Below, piece after piece: positions 9,649 through 20,939 of a stretch of DNA of 64,000 nucleotides. Position 1 is the stretch's first letter; every line of letters begins with the position of its first letter. The notes under the pieces are model-generated. The model ran no database searches, was not told the DNA's origin, and saw only the letters and a program-made list of their open reading frames with translations. Position numbers and translations under genes: made by a program. The stretch is from Adenanthera pavonina. Its lineage: Eukaryota > Streptophyta > Magnoliopsida > Fabales > Fabaceae. Location of the stretch: positions 20,554,827 to 20,618,826 of the forward strand of contig JAIVEN010000004.1 in NCBI GenBank assembly GCA_026686845.1, given 5' to 3'.

Positions 9649-11519
9649 TGAAAGTTTAAGCTCTCAGGGCAAATGTTTGCAATAGAAAAAGAGGTACCTT
9701 CCTAGATAAAGTTTTCCCCTTTTAATATAAAGTATTATTCCTAATGGTAATTTAGTCTGTGATTGTTTTAGTGGTATAAGAGGTTAGGCTTGAGAATAGC
9801 CTGATATAGTTGCTAGATTAAATAAGAATGTTTTGCAGATTTATTTTACTTAGGTATTGGATTCTTTCAGAGTTAGATTGGTAGAAGATCCTATCAGTTA
9901 AGTAATTATCTAGGATAGTGGAAGATCTTAATAAGGTTCAGAGATCACAGTAGATCTCATGGTCACAACAGACCAATTGTGAAATTGTAGTAAACCTCTA
10001 GAAAGAATAAGGTGATAAAGAAAATATTGATGAGCCCCAGAATTCTTATAGTACTATGAAAGAGTATGACCTAGGATGAATTTAAAAGATATGAAACCTT
10101 ATTAATCAGCAGCTAGTATGAATATTTACCTAAGACTTTTCTCTGATGTCAATCCACTGACCAGAAAGTAGCTATGAAATGTTAGTTTATGTGGTGATAA
10201 TGAATATGAGAAGCAAGATCCCACCTATAAAATGAGATCAATGGCGAAATGTTTCTAGTAATGAATATAATAAGCTAGTAAGGAATAAATGATAGTAATG
10301 AAGGGAAGTTGTCATGAGAAGATCCAATAGGGAAACAAATGTAAGATTTAAAGGATGGGAAGTTAGGACAAAGGAGTGGCTAACAGCCTAGATGAATGAA
10401 TATGGCCTAAGGCTAATCAGAATCATAAGAAGGAAATTTAGAATCTAATATTATTTCTAACAATGATAGCCACAACATAACTGATGGAAAAAATTACCTA
10501 AACCCAGCAAACATCTATATAGCAGTAGTCCCTTCAAGTGTAATCCTTTCAAAGCAAGTAATTGTACCTCTAGATAAAGAGGTTGATCAGCCTATGAGCA
10601 GTGATAGTTCTAGTGAATCTAGGCTAGCTAAGTTACTTGGAGAAAATGATAGTTTCTCCCAACTAGACTAAGGACTCCAAATCCAATTGAATAATATAAC
10701 TATTTTCGATGAATGCCTGGCTAGATTTGGAGGATATCTTTAAATTCGAGATTTCTTGAGTACTGCATTACAAGTGAAGGAATTTTGAGAAGGGTATCAT
10801 GACTATAAGCTCTATGAGAATGAATGGGTTGAGCCAATACTTGATGCTATACCAGACCATGAGTTTTGGAACCATATCAATGAGGTGCTTCTAGGTCAAG
10901 TATTTCATATTCTGGGAGATTGTGCCATTGCCTACATGCCCCAGGCAGAATGATATCGTGAAAGAGAAGTAGAGGTGATGAAAGTCCCAAAGGATGATCT
11001 AGAAAAGGAATCGATAGGGATATTAGATGGCAATGATACGTCTGATGCTAATACAGAAACCCCATAAGCTCAATGTAATGATAATGTAAAGATGGATGGG
11101 GTATATATATGTAGTTATGATGAATGGCTGTAAATTTAGAACCAAGTATGTATGTTGCAAGGTACTAAGTTAGTAGTAAAGTAAGAAGACCAAGGGTCGA
11201 AGGATAATGATAAGAGTAGTTAATGTTAATTGCTGAGTACAAACACAAACTTCTCAAACGATTTCTACAATAGTAACTAAAGGTACTCTTAGCCTGAATC
11301 TCTTGCAAATGATCCTTAATTATTTGGATCAGCAGTAAAGGACTAATGATCAACTACAGGAGATGATTAATGCTTAAAGATAGTAGAAGGAAGCTAAAAC
11401 CTCCAATGCTTCACTTATACTGCAATAGCCTCAGGCAAATCACCAAGTTCTTGTGAAACAAGCTACAAGGAAATTGGTTGATTTCTCCAACCACCAACAT
11501 ATAATTGTACAATTTAGAA
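9649..11519 (+). other. Element B internal region before recognisable gag; no gene identified
   Basis: Long, many stops in all frames. A short stretch near 10710-11070 is open in pieces (for example 'LENEWVEPILDAIPDHEFW'-like) but I recognise no domain. It lies between the PBS and the gag relic, so it is either a decayed leader or unrelated inserted sequence. Confidence 0.5.
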
Positions 11520-12275
11520 ACCATTAATCAGTATCCTTTGATGGTAAGTTTGACATGCAAGTGCCAAGGATTGAATTATGAGCCCGAAAAGATTTTCAAG
11601 ATAATAGGTTGTATGTAGAAAATGAAGGCCTTAATAACAACTTGTATGTTTGAAAAGGAGGCTAATTGATGGTGGTAGAACACAGAGCAAATTGTTTAGG
11701 CCAAGGGCATACCATTGATTTGGGAAGTATCCCTAGAGTAGTTCTACAAGAAGTGTTTTCCCTAATCTCTAAAATATAAAAGGAAGCGGAATTCATAATG
11801 ATGCGCCAAGATGAGAAGGAGTTGGTTTGCCAATATGTAGCAAGGTATAATCAGCTTGCTCGATACTTAACTTATATCTAGTAGTATGATGATGAGTGAT
11901 GAAAGGTAGAAAAGCTAGGAAAGGAGCCTAAAGCCAGGAGTTAGAGGAAAAGTTGCCCGATATGGATTTGGACTTTCAATTCATTGAATGAAGTGAGCAA
12001 AATCACTGAGAATGATCTGAATCACAAGTATGCTCTATCAGAACGTTCGACTCATAATAGTAAGAAAACTGCGAAGAAAGAGGAAGTAAGTAAGAATAGG
12101 GGTAAGAAGCCTTGGAATACCAGGCGACTTGAAAAGCAAGGCAAAAAGGGCAAAGGAGGTGGATAGAGTAAGCTACAAGTATGGAAAGTCAGCACATTAT
12201 GCCATGACTGTACAATGGAAATGGCCAACCCTGGACCACAAGCACAAGGAAGAGTCTTGATGTATGAGGCCCATA
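11520..12275 (+). pseudogene. Decayed Ty3/gypsy gag
   Basis: Joined frames give a gypsy retrotransposon gag pattern: a 'FDGKFD' start, a region like 'EFIMMRQDEKELVCQYVARYNQLARY' (compare '..F..L.QG..TV..Y...F..L.RY'), then the basic linker ending in the open stretch at 11984-12166 (SKKTAKKEEVSKNRGKKPW) and a decayed zinc-knuckle-like 'KYGKSAHYAM'. Multiple stops and indels. It is cut at 12275 by the A' LTR. Gag would form the virus-like particle. Confidence 0.7.
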
Positions 12276-14315
12276 TGTAACAACCCTCAAATTATTGTCC
12301 TAGACTTAGCTTTGAGCAAATGAGGAGTATCATTGTTGTTTGGTGTAGTGTTGAAGGGATCAAGATCGGAGAAAGAACCAAAATGGACCAAATTGGATAA
12401 AGGAAATAGAATGAGATAGACATGAACCATGCCAGGGTGAACTTATCATATGCCACAGCGCTAGTCAAAATATTATGATAAATTTGGACACGAGCCAGTT
12501 GACGTAAAAGGAAGAAAATGGAGAAGAAGCATGAGAGCTCTGCTGAGGCTTAGGATACTTGACCTTGGGGAGCAATTTCTAGACTTTAGGAGCTTGAATC
12601 TTGGTTGGTAAGTGGATTTTACTCCCTTTCCTCTCTTTTTTGTCCATTTTTGTGTGCAAGTTGGAGCATGATGAATTTCAATTTGGGTGAGATTTCTACC
12701 GATTAAAATGATTGTAAATGTATTATAGATATGTTATTTAGTGTTTCTTTGGCTTGGGTGTGAGTTTTGGAAGGATTATGAATGGTTTAAGTTAAACCCT
12801 AAAATTCAAAGTGTTGAGAAAGCTTGAAATCCAAGATTTGTTTGGTTGTTTATGGTTTGGATGTGTGTGGTGGGCTCATTGATGTATGCTTGTGCTTTTG
12901 GAATCATGGATTTATCATCGTTTAGTTTGTTTGGTTGAATTATGAGTTGTTAGGATATATGAGTATTGTATATATTGGAAGCATTATGGTACTAGCCCGT
13001 GGTTTTAGCCATGTAAGTTTGTAGGGACATTCATATCATTACATTTGCATAGCATCACATATTTATGTGTCATGATGTATTATTCTTGTTGAAACAAGAG
13101 TTTTGATGATTCCAAACCAACATTTAAGAGCTTGGATTGAAGATATCAAAGGAGAGCAAAGCTGTTTCAAGTGAAGATTTTCTGAGTACTTGCTGTTAGA
13201 TCTTTTGTAGGATCCTTAGTTTTTGTTATGACTGGGTAAAAGATTTTGATTTGAAGAAAAGAAGTTTTCAAACTTTGATTTTATGTTAAATCTTCAAATA
13301 TTTGAAAAACACCCACAAACAGACGATGGTTGAAAGTTTAAGCTAAACTGTCAAGTTGGAAATTCGAACTTTGCCTTTGGAGATTCGAATTTCGAGCTAA
13401 AACTGAATAAGTCTGAAGAGATGGCTCTCTGTTAGATGAATTTTGGTTGTTCAAAATTCAAATTTTCATCTAGTCTGAAAAGAGGCCTTTTGCTAACAGA
13501 CGAACTTCACACTTTCAAAATTCAAATTTCAAGTAAAATGAAGTTTGTAAAAACCAAAGAAATTCGTCTGAAACTATGATAAAGTGCATCTGAAATCAAA
13601 ATGAAATTGAGTTTGATAAATGCTATCTGACAGACGAATTTTGAACTTCCAACATTCGAATTTTCATATAAGTCTGAAAGATGCTTCTTTGCAACAGATG
13701 AACTTTGAGTCTTTAAAATTCGAATTTCAAACAAAACAAAACTTGAGAAAATGGAAGAAATTCGTCTGAAACTATGTTAAAGTTCACCTGAGATCAAGAG
13801 TGATTTAAGTTTCAAAACTGCTCTCTGACAGACGAACTTTGAACATTGAAATTCAAATTTCAGAAGCTAAGTTCTTGAGTCTATTGAAATGAAACATTGA
13901 CATACGAATGATAAGAACTTGCAACATTCGAATGATGAAATTAGTCTGAAAAGAGTTTCTCTGACAGACGAATTTCGCCCTTTCAAAATTTGAATTTCGA
14001 AGAAAGTAATCTACTGTGTCCCTTTAAACGTTCAATGGACAGACGAATTTTGGGGATCCAAAATTCGAATTTCGAAGGCACTGTAGAAAATTGAAAACAC
14101 TGTTCACACTTAACCGAAAAACTTTCTTCTTGAAAATTCGTATGTCACATTGTGAAAATGTTTTGTAAGTTTCAAAATTCGAATTTCACTTCATGAACAG
14201 ACGAACTTCGTGCTGTAACGTTGGAAGCTTTAATCTTCGGTTCCTTCGAAATTCGTCTGTTGGCCAACCAAAATTCGAATTTCAGTATGTCAGAAACATT
14301 AAATGCGGTTGGTAA

Positions 14316-14382
14316 AAGGATAGTTTTTCAGAGTAACCGTTGAATAACTTCCCCAACGGATAGATTTAGTCTCTAACGGATA
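14316..14382 (+). promoter_or_regulatory. Promoter-proximal AACGGATA repeat cluster of the SIRE LTR
   Basis: AACGGATA at 14355-14362 and 14375-14382 and a variant (AAAGGATAG) at about 14316, with an inverted AACCGTT at about 14336. The cluster sits just upstream of the TATA box and is kept in the 3' LTR and in both SIRE-related solo LTRs, which suggests a cis-regulatory role. The factor is unknown. Confidence 0.55.
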
Positions 14383-14397
14383 TTTGAGACCTAAATC

Positions 14398-14405
14398 TAT
14401 AAATA
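14398..14405 (+). promoter_or_regulatory. TATA box of the SIRE 5' LTR
   Basis: TATAAATA in CTAAATCTATAAATACAAC; the same octamer is at 24693-24700 in the 3' LTR. It would place transcription start near 14430. It is the only strong TATA match close to the LTR end. Confidence 0.75.
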
Positions 14406-14950
14406 CAACATCATTTGAAGTTGTGGGTAACAAATCAAACTTGTATATACCGAATTTCTGCTAAATCTTCTTCTCAAAAGCTTTTACCCTCTTAACTTCT
14501 AAACTTGTACTTAAACTTTCATATCCACTCTTTACAAGAGAGTTATTTCATTGTAATCAATCTATTCTTCATCTGGGAGATAGATTTACTTGTGAGGGGT
14601 ATTCACAAGGGGATTGGGATGCACATAGTGAAAGTGCTTGGAAAGTTTGAAAGAGTTCAGAAACAGAGCATACTCATGTACTGCGGCTTTAGCAAGAAGC
14701 CCACTGAAATTCTTGTTGTATAGTGGATAAATCTCAATAGGTGTCTTGGGGACTGGATGTAGGTCAAGTGAATAGACCGAACCAGAATAAATCACTGACT
14801 TCTCTTCTCCTTATCTTTACTTTTCACCTTGCTCTGTTTTACGCATTGTTTTCATTATACTGTGATATCTTCACTTACTTCACTTTGTGCAGAAAAATCT
14901 CAAACTTCCCAATTCACCCCCCCTCTTGGGAAGTCAGCCCTGCTAACAAG

Positions 14951-14962
14951 TGGTATCAGAGC
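14951..14962 (+). other. Primer-binding site of the SIRE-type element
   Basis: TGGTATCAGAGC, two bases after the 5' LTR, exactly the plant initiator-Met tRNA 3' end complement used by copia elements to prime minus-strand DNA. Confidence 0.95.
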
Positions 14963-15000
14963 CCGGATTCCCATACAAAAGAACTCACAGTCCGGGAATT

Positions 15001-16803
15001 ATGATGGCTGGCTTTGGAGAGAGTATACTTCCTGAAGGGAACAATACTAACAGACCACCAGGCTTCAGTGGAGAGCATTATGGGTACTGGAAGATGAGAA
15101 TGCAGATCTACCTCCAATCAATTGATCTTGACATCTGGTCAGTCATTGAAAAAGGAGATTTCGTTCCAATGACTCTAACTGAAGATGGAGGACACAAAGA
15201 GAAGCTGGAAGCAGAATAGAATGATGAGGACAGAAGGAAAGTCCTACTGAATTTCGAAGCAAAGCATTGTTTAGTCAGCGCCGTAAACCAAGATGAATTC
15301 TACAGAGTCTCGCAATGCACCACTGCAAAAGGAATGTGGGATACTCTGCAGATTGCACATGAAGGAACATATGGAGTCAGGGAGAATAGACTGAACACGT
15401 GCATTGGGGAGTATGAAAGCTTCAGAATGGCTGAAGGAGAGACTGTAAAAGAGCTGCAAAAGAGATTCACCCTCATTGTGAATCAACTCAAAAGCCTGGG
15501 AAAGGAATACACTCAGTCTGAGAAAGTAAGAAAAATGCTCAGAGCTCTCCCTCTGGAATGGCAGCCTAAGGTGACAGCAATAGAGGAAGCCAGAGGAGAA
15601 TCAATGGCCTCTGTCACAGATCTCTTTGGCAGCCTTGAGGAGTATGAAGGAAAAATCAAAGCTCTCAAGGAAGCTGGCCTGGACAGAAAGAAGAAAGGCC
15701 TTGCCCTCAAAGCTGCTGATGAAAAGAAAGAAGAATCTGACGAAGGAGATGAGCTGGATGAAGAAACTTTGTCTATGACGGTCAGAAAATTCGGAAGATT
15801 CTACAATAAGAAGAAGAACAGGAAATTCTTCAAGAAGGGAGCTGCTGGAGAAAGCAAGAAAGAAACAAAAGAACCTGTAACTTGCTATGAGTGCAAGAAA
15901 CAGGGACATATAAAGTGGGACTGCCCCCAATTCCTCAGGAAGCAAGAAAAAGAAAAGAAAGTTGCTGACAAAGGGAAAAAGAAGAAAGCCTACATTTCAT
16001 CTATATGGGGCAACAGCTCTGATGAGGAAGAAGAAGATGAGGATGAGATTGCCAACATTTGTCTGATGGCACTTGCTTCTGGACAAGCCACACCCTCATG
16101 CAGCAGTGATCAGGAAGAAGAGGTATATGAATCTGAACCTTCTTATTCTGAATTACTGGATACATTTCATGAGCTTCATGATGAATTCATTAAAGTTGCT
16201 AAAGAACTGAAATTGGCAAAGAAAAAGATAAGTAAGCTGGAGTCTCAAAGCATAGTTTCTGAAACTGTCTCTTTGCCTATCTCTGAATCTGTTTGCTGCA
16301 CTTCATGCACTAAACTTAAGCAAACTAATGATTATTTAGTTAAAAGCATGTCTAGGCTCACTAGAGGTAAAGATATGTTATTTGCATTGATGGGGAGCCA
16401 AAAAATATCACAAGGAAAAGCTGGTCTTGGCTATGATCCATGTGCTGTCAAGGAGAAGATTAGGAAGAAAAATCAAAATGCGTATATGAGACATTTTGTG
16501 CATGCTGAGAACAATAAAAAGAAAAATGATGCATCACCTCACATTGAAACATATGATCAACCAAGGCATGCTAGACAAAAATATTATCTGCATTACTTTC
16601 TTCCTGCTTCTCAATCTAGCAGTCCGTTCACTACCTGTCATTTCTGTAACAAAAAGGGACATACTTCCAGTTCTTGTGCTTTGAAGAAAAATGGACTTGG
16701 TAGGAGAGCTGAATGGGTTCCCAAAGTTGCATCTGCATCTAGGGAATTACTCACTGACCGAAAAGGACCCAAGCAAATTTGGGTACCTAAAAGGAAAACA
16801 TAA
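15001..16803 (+). pseudogene. gag of the SIRE-type element (one in-frame stop)
   Basis: About 600 codons from ATGATGGCTGG just after the PBS. The N-terminal copia gag region includes 'FSGEHYGYWKMRMQIYL' and later 'MWDTLQIAHEGT', the usual UBN2-type gag core. A CCHC zinc knuckle CYECKKQGHIKWDC lies at 15884-15925, and a second one, CHFCNKKGHTSSSC, near 16639-16680. Between them is a lysine-rich then acidic stretch. Gag forms the particle and the knuckles bind RNA. A TAG at 15217-15219 interrupts the frame; it is open on both sides (14950-15216, 15220-16800). Frame ends TAA 16801-16803. The downstream pol frame is offset by one base and opens at 16791, so gag and pol either rely on frameshifting or are separated by a small indel. 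Confidence 0.93.
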
Positions 16804-19800
16804 ACTTTGTTTTGCAGGTCTGTCTCAAAGCTAAGAAAAGCAACAAATGGTATATGGACAGTGCCTGCTCAAGCCACATGACTGGTGATAAGGAGAAGTT
16901 TATCACCCTTAGAGACAAGAAAGGAGGAAAGGTGACCTTTGGAGGTGACCAATATGGCAAAATCGTTGGTATTGGAATTGTGGGCAAAAATCCAGAAACA
17001 TTCATTGAAGAGGTGCTGTTTGTGATTGGCCTCAACCACAACTTGCTAAGCGTGAGTCAGACTTGTGACAAAGGAAACTGGGTGCTGTTTGACTCAAAGT
17101 TTTGCCTGGTCATCAGAAAAAGTGATCACAAAGTAATCCTCAAAGCTCAAAGGGATGGTAACTGTTATACTATTGACCTTGATGAACTTCCTCCCTTGGA
17201 TTCTGTATGTTTAATTAGTCAGGATAATGATAGTTGGTTATGGCATAGGAGATTAGCTCATGTTAACATGAATCAACTATCTAAACTGATTAAAAATGAG
17301 CTAGTAACTGGTCTACCAAAAATAACTTTTGAAAAGAATAAAGAATGTGATGCATGCTTAAGAGGAAAACAAACTAAATCATCCTTCAAATCTAAAAATG
17401 TAGTTTCCATAACTAGACCACTTGAATTGTTGCATATGGACTTAATTGGACCATCTAGGGTGAAAAGTCTTGGTGGTAATTTGTATGTGCTTGTAATTGT
17501 TGATGATTACTCTAGATTTACTTGGACATTATTTCTCTCTTCTAAAAGTGATACCTTTGATGCATTTGTAACCTTAGCAAAGAAAGTGCAAAATGAGAAA
17601 GGTATTTCTATTATGTCTATCAGGTCAGACCATGGAGGAGAATTTGAAAATGCATACTTCCTGGAGTACTGCAATGAGCATGGGATTGACCATAACTTCT
17701 CAGCACCAAGAACTCCTCAACAAAATGGAGTGGTAGAAAGGAAGAACAGAACCATTGAAGAGATGGCTAGAGCTATGCTGAATGAGAAGAAACTCTCTCA
17801 AGTGTTCTGGGCTGATGCAGTGAATACAGCAAGTTACATCATAAACAGAGCCTATATCAGACCAATCCTTGGGAAGACTCCATATGAGCTGTACAAGGGA
17901 AGAAAGCCAAATATGTCACACCTCCATGTGTTCGGGTGCAAATGCTTCATTCACAACAATGGGAAAGAAAATCTGGGTAAGTTTGGTGCCAAATCCGATG
18001 AAGGTATATTTTTGGGCTATTCAAGTAGGAGTAAGGCTTATAGGGTTTATAATAAAAGATCAAATATAGTAGAAGAATCAGTGCATGTGGTTTTCATTGA
18101 AAATGAAACTGTTTGAAAACATGTTACCAATAAGGATGATCTTTCTATCAATTTTGAACAACTGGGAATTTCTGACAAAAGTAAAACTGAACCTCCAAAG
18201 ATATCTGAATCTGTTGACACAGAGGAAGATATCCAGGAGCAAGAGTTTGATGAAGAAAATAATGAAGAAACAACTCAAGAACTCCCTAGAGCTTGGAGAT
18301 ATCAAAGGAATCACCCTGTTGATCAAGTAATAGGGAATGTTCAAGAGAAAGTCAAAACCAGAAAACAGTTAAGGGATCAAATGCTCAACTGTGCTTTCAT
18401 TTCTGAAATTGAACCCAAATGTGCTGAAGAATCCTTAACTGATGAATATTGGATTATGGCTATGCAAGATGAATTAAATCAATTTGAAAGAAATCAAGTT
18501 TGAGATCTAGTGCCCAGACCCAAAAATCATTCTGTTATTGGAACTAAATGGGTCTTCAGAAACAAACTTGATGAATCTGGAACAATAATCAGAAATAAAG
18601 CGAGATTGATTGCTAAAGGGTATAATCAGGAAGAAGGTATTGATTTTGAAGAAACCTTTGCACCAGTAGCTAGACTAGAAGCTATAAGAATACTGCTAGC
18701 ATATGCATGCATGAAAAATATTTTATTATATCAAATGGATGTAAAAAGTGCCTTTCTGAATGGATATATCATGGAAGAAGTTTATGTAGATCAACCTCCA
18801 GGTTTTGAGGATTCTACAAAACCGAACCATGTTTATAAATTGAAGAAAGCTCTTTATGGTTTAAAGCAGGCCCCTAGAGCATGGTATAAGAGACTGAGCA
18901 ATTTTCTGACTGAAAAGGGGTTTAACAGAGGCAAAGTTGACACAACCTTATTCACTAAGAAAGAAAATAAAGACTTACTAATTGTTCAAATTTATGTTAA
19001 TGATATTATTTTTAGCGCTACTAATGAGGCTCTTTGCAAGAAATTTTCTAAGTTAATGCAGGGAGAATTCGAGATGTCTATGATGGGTGAACTCAACTTC
19101 TTCCTTGGATTGCAAATTAAACAGCAAGGTGATGGTATCTTTCTTAGTCAATCCAAGTATCTAAAGGAGCTGCTAAAGAAGTTTGGAATGAGAATGCCAA
19201 GCCAATGGGAACACCTATGGCTACTGCATCCAAACTCGATATGGATGAGAATGGGAAGATGTTTGACATTACTCAGTACAGAAAAATGATTGGATCCCTG
19301 CTGTATTTAACTGCCAGCAGACCTGACATTATGTTAAGTGTCTGTTTGTGTGTCAGGTTCCAATCATGTCCCAAGGAAACCCATGCAACAGCTGTGAAGA
19401 GAATTTTCAGATATCTCATTGGAACATCACAGTTGGGTCTCTGGTATCCAAAGGGCAATAGAGAAGATCTCAAAGGATACACTGATGCTGATTTTGCAGG
19501 ATCCAAAACTGACAGAAAAAGCACAAGTGGAACTTGTCAGTTTCTTGGAGGATCCCTGGTTTCATGGTTCAGCAAAAAGCAAAACAGTGTAGCCTTATCC
19601 ACTGCAGAAGCTGAGTATGTTGCAGCTGGAAGCTGTTGTGCCCAAGTCATCTAGATGAAGCAGTAGCTTGAAGATCTTGAGGTTAAAATAAAAGATATAC
19701 CAATCATGTGTGACAACCAAAGTGCTATAAATATCACCAAGAATCCTGTCATGCATTCAAGGATGAAACATATTGAAGTTAGGTACCACTTCATAAGAGA

Positions 19801-19942
19801 TCACGTTCTGAAAGGAGAAGTCAGATTGGAGTACATCCCAACAGAGGATCAAGTTGCTGATATACTCACAAAACCTCTGCCAGAAGACAGGCTTTGTAAA
19901 ATAAGGAGAGAATTGGGAATGGTAAACCCCAATGAACTGTAA
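16791..19942 (+). pseudogene. pol (protease, integrase, reverse transcriptase, RNase H) of the SIRE-type element
   Basis: PR: DSACSSHMTGD near 16856-16890 (the usual motif begins DSG). GAG-pre-integrase HHCC: 'WHRRLAHVN' and 'CDACLRGKQ'. Integrase D,D,E: Asp at 17439 (MDLIGP), Asp at 17628 (RSDHGGEF), Glu at 17736 (NGVVERKNR), all intact. RT runs from about 18510 with 'KARLIAKGYNQEEGIDFEETFAPVAR' split motifs; its active site reads YVND (18993-19004) rather than YVDD. RNase H: 'YTDADFAGS' and 'LSTAEAEYVA', ending near 19942. Breaks: TGA 18114, TGA 18501, a one-base frame change near 19190, TAG 19652 and TAG 19664. Normal role: cut, copy and integrate the element. With a changed catalytic Asp and several breaks it cannot be active as it stands. 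Confidence 0.95.
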
Positions 19943-20939
19943 GATATTTCTGTGCAATTCTGTCTTTAGAATTTTCAATATTAGAATCAATTCTAACTTG
20001 AGCATCGGAGTATGTTTAATTTAAGCTGCAGGTGCTCCTCACAAGATTCAATGGCAATAAACTTGAAAATTGGAGCACATCAGAATGGAACAACCAGAAA
20101 GTAAAGTAAATGATGAAAATTCTGAGTTCTGGATCCACTCTGTAAGTTTTTAATAAGATGAAATTCATATTTTAATGAGTGTTAGACGTATTTTGCCTCA
20201 TAAACCGTGTCTTTGAACTAGTCAACATGGTCAACATTCAAATTTTTGTTGATCAACAGACGAACTTCGGCCTATTAGCCTTGGAACAGTTCTCGGTGAT
20301 GCCTCAAAATTCGTCTGTTGGATCTTTGAAATTCCAATTTTCAAAAAGCAAAAATCTCAAAATCATGTTTGTCCATCACTGTTGTACGAATTATCATTTC
20401 TTGAAATACGAATGATGGACAACCTTTACAAAAGTTGAAAAATGCGAACTTTCAGTTCAAAATTCGTCTGTTGAATCATGTTCTTCATGTTGAATACTTG
20501 AAAGATGAAGTTACGCACGCTTAATCCGTCTGTTGATTGTGGTTTTGTTTGTTGCCTGCTGTTTGCTCATCAACATTCGAACTTTGTTGAAACAAAATTC
20601 GTCTGTTATGTTTGTTCTACTTGTTCCAAGCCACTATCAGACGAACTTTCAGAATGAAAATTCGTCTGTCAGTAAGCTGTGCTGAACGGTTTAACTTGTA
20701 ACTGACCGAAGTTCGAATTTTGACCCCTCAAATTCGTCTGTCAGACGGTTACACACGTTAAATGCAACGGTTGTCTTCAGAACAGATGCAACCCTATTTG
20801 TAACCTCTCTAAATCTATTCTGATTCTCTCTTTAATCCTCTTAACTCCTGTCCAAAAACCATCATTCTTCACCATTTAAACTTCCATTCGCATCCCATAA
20901 ACCTTTCCTTAACCTCATTCTGCATCATTCCACTGAAAA
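19943..20939 (+). other. Spacer between pol and env-like ORF, rich in AATTCGTCTG/CAGACGAA words
   Basis: No gene. From about 20240 to 20760 it repeats the LTR word CAGACGAA but mostly as its reverse complement TTCGTCTG (near 20310, 20463, 20598, 20661, 20732), including a hairpin at 20638-20668. A pyrimidine-rich stretch with TCTCTCTTT follows and leads into the env-like ATG at 20940. It may be the leader or promoter of the env-like transcript; inferred. Confidence 0.6.
20638..20668 (+). repeat. Hairpin formed by CAGACGAA and TTCGTCTG
   Basis: CAGACGAACTTT ... AAAATTCGTCTG: an 8-bp perfect outer stem extending to about 11-12 bp with one mismatch, short loop. Built from the same word that is reiterated in the LTRs. 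Confidence 0.75.

Larger units (their letters stand above)
13087..14948 (+). repeat. 5' LTR of the SIRE-type element
   Basis: Starts TGTTGAAACAAGAG, ends GCCCTGCTAACA. It contains an irregular array of CAGACGAA words (13320, 13497, 13631, 13829, 13965, 14040, 14198), each followed by the palindrome-like AAATTCGAATTT, then AACGGATA repeats and a TATA box. Several array members here are changed at CpG (GATGAA for GACGAA) relative to the 3' LTR. Confidence 0.97.

Noticed and set aside
14505..15035. Small ORFs within and just after the 5' LTR (for example 14505-14723, 14741-15004)
   Set aside because: They lie in LTR sequence, are repeated in the 3' LTR (24800-25308), and show no protein-like features.
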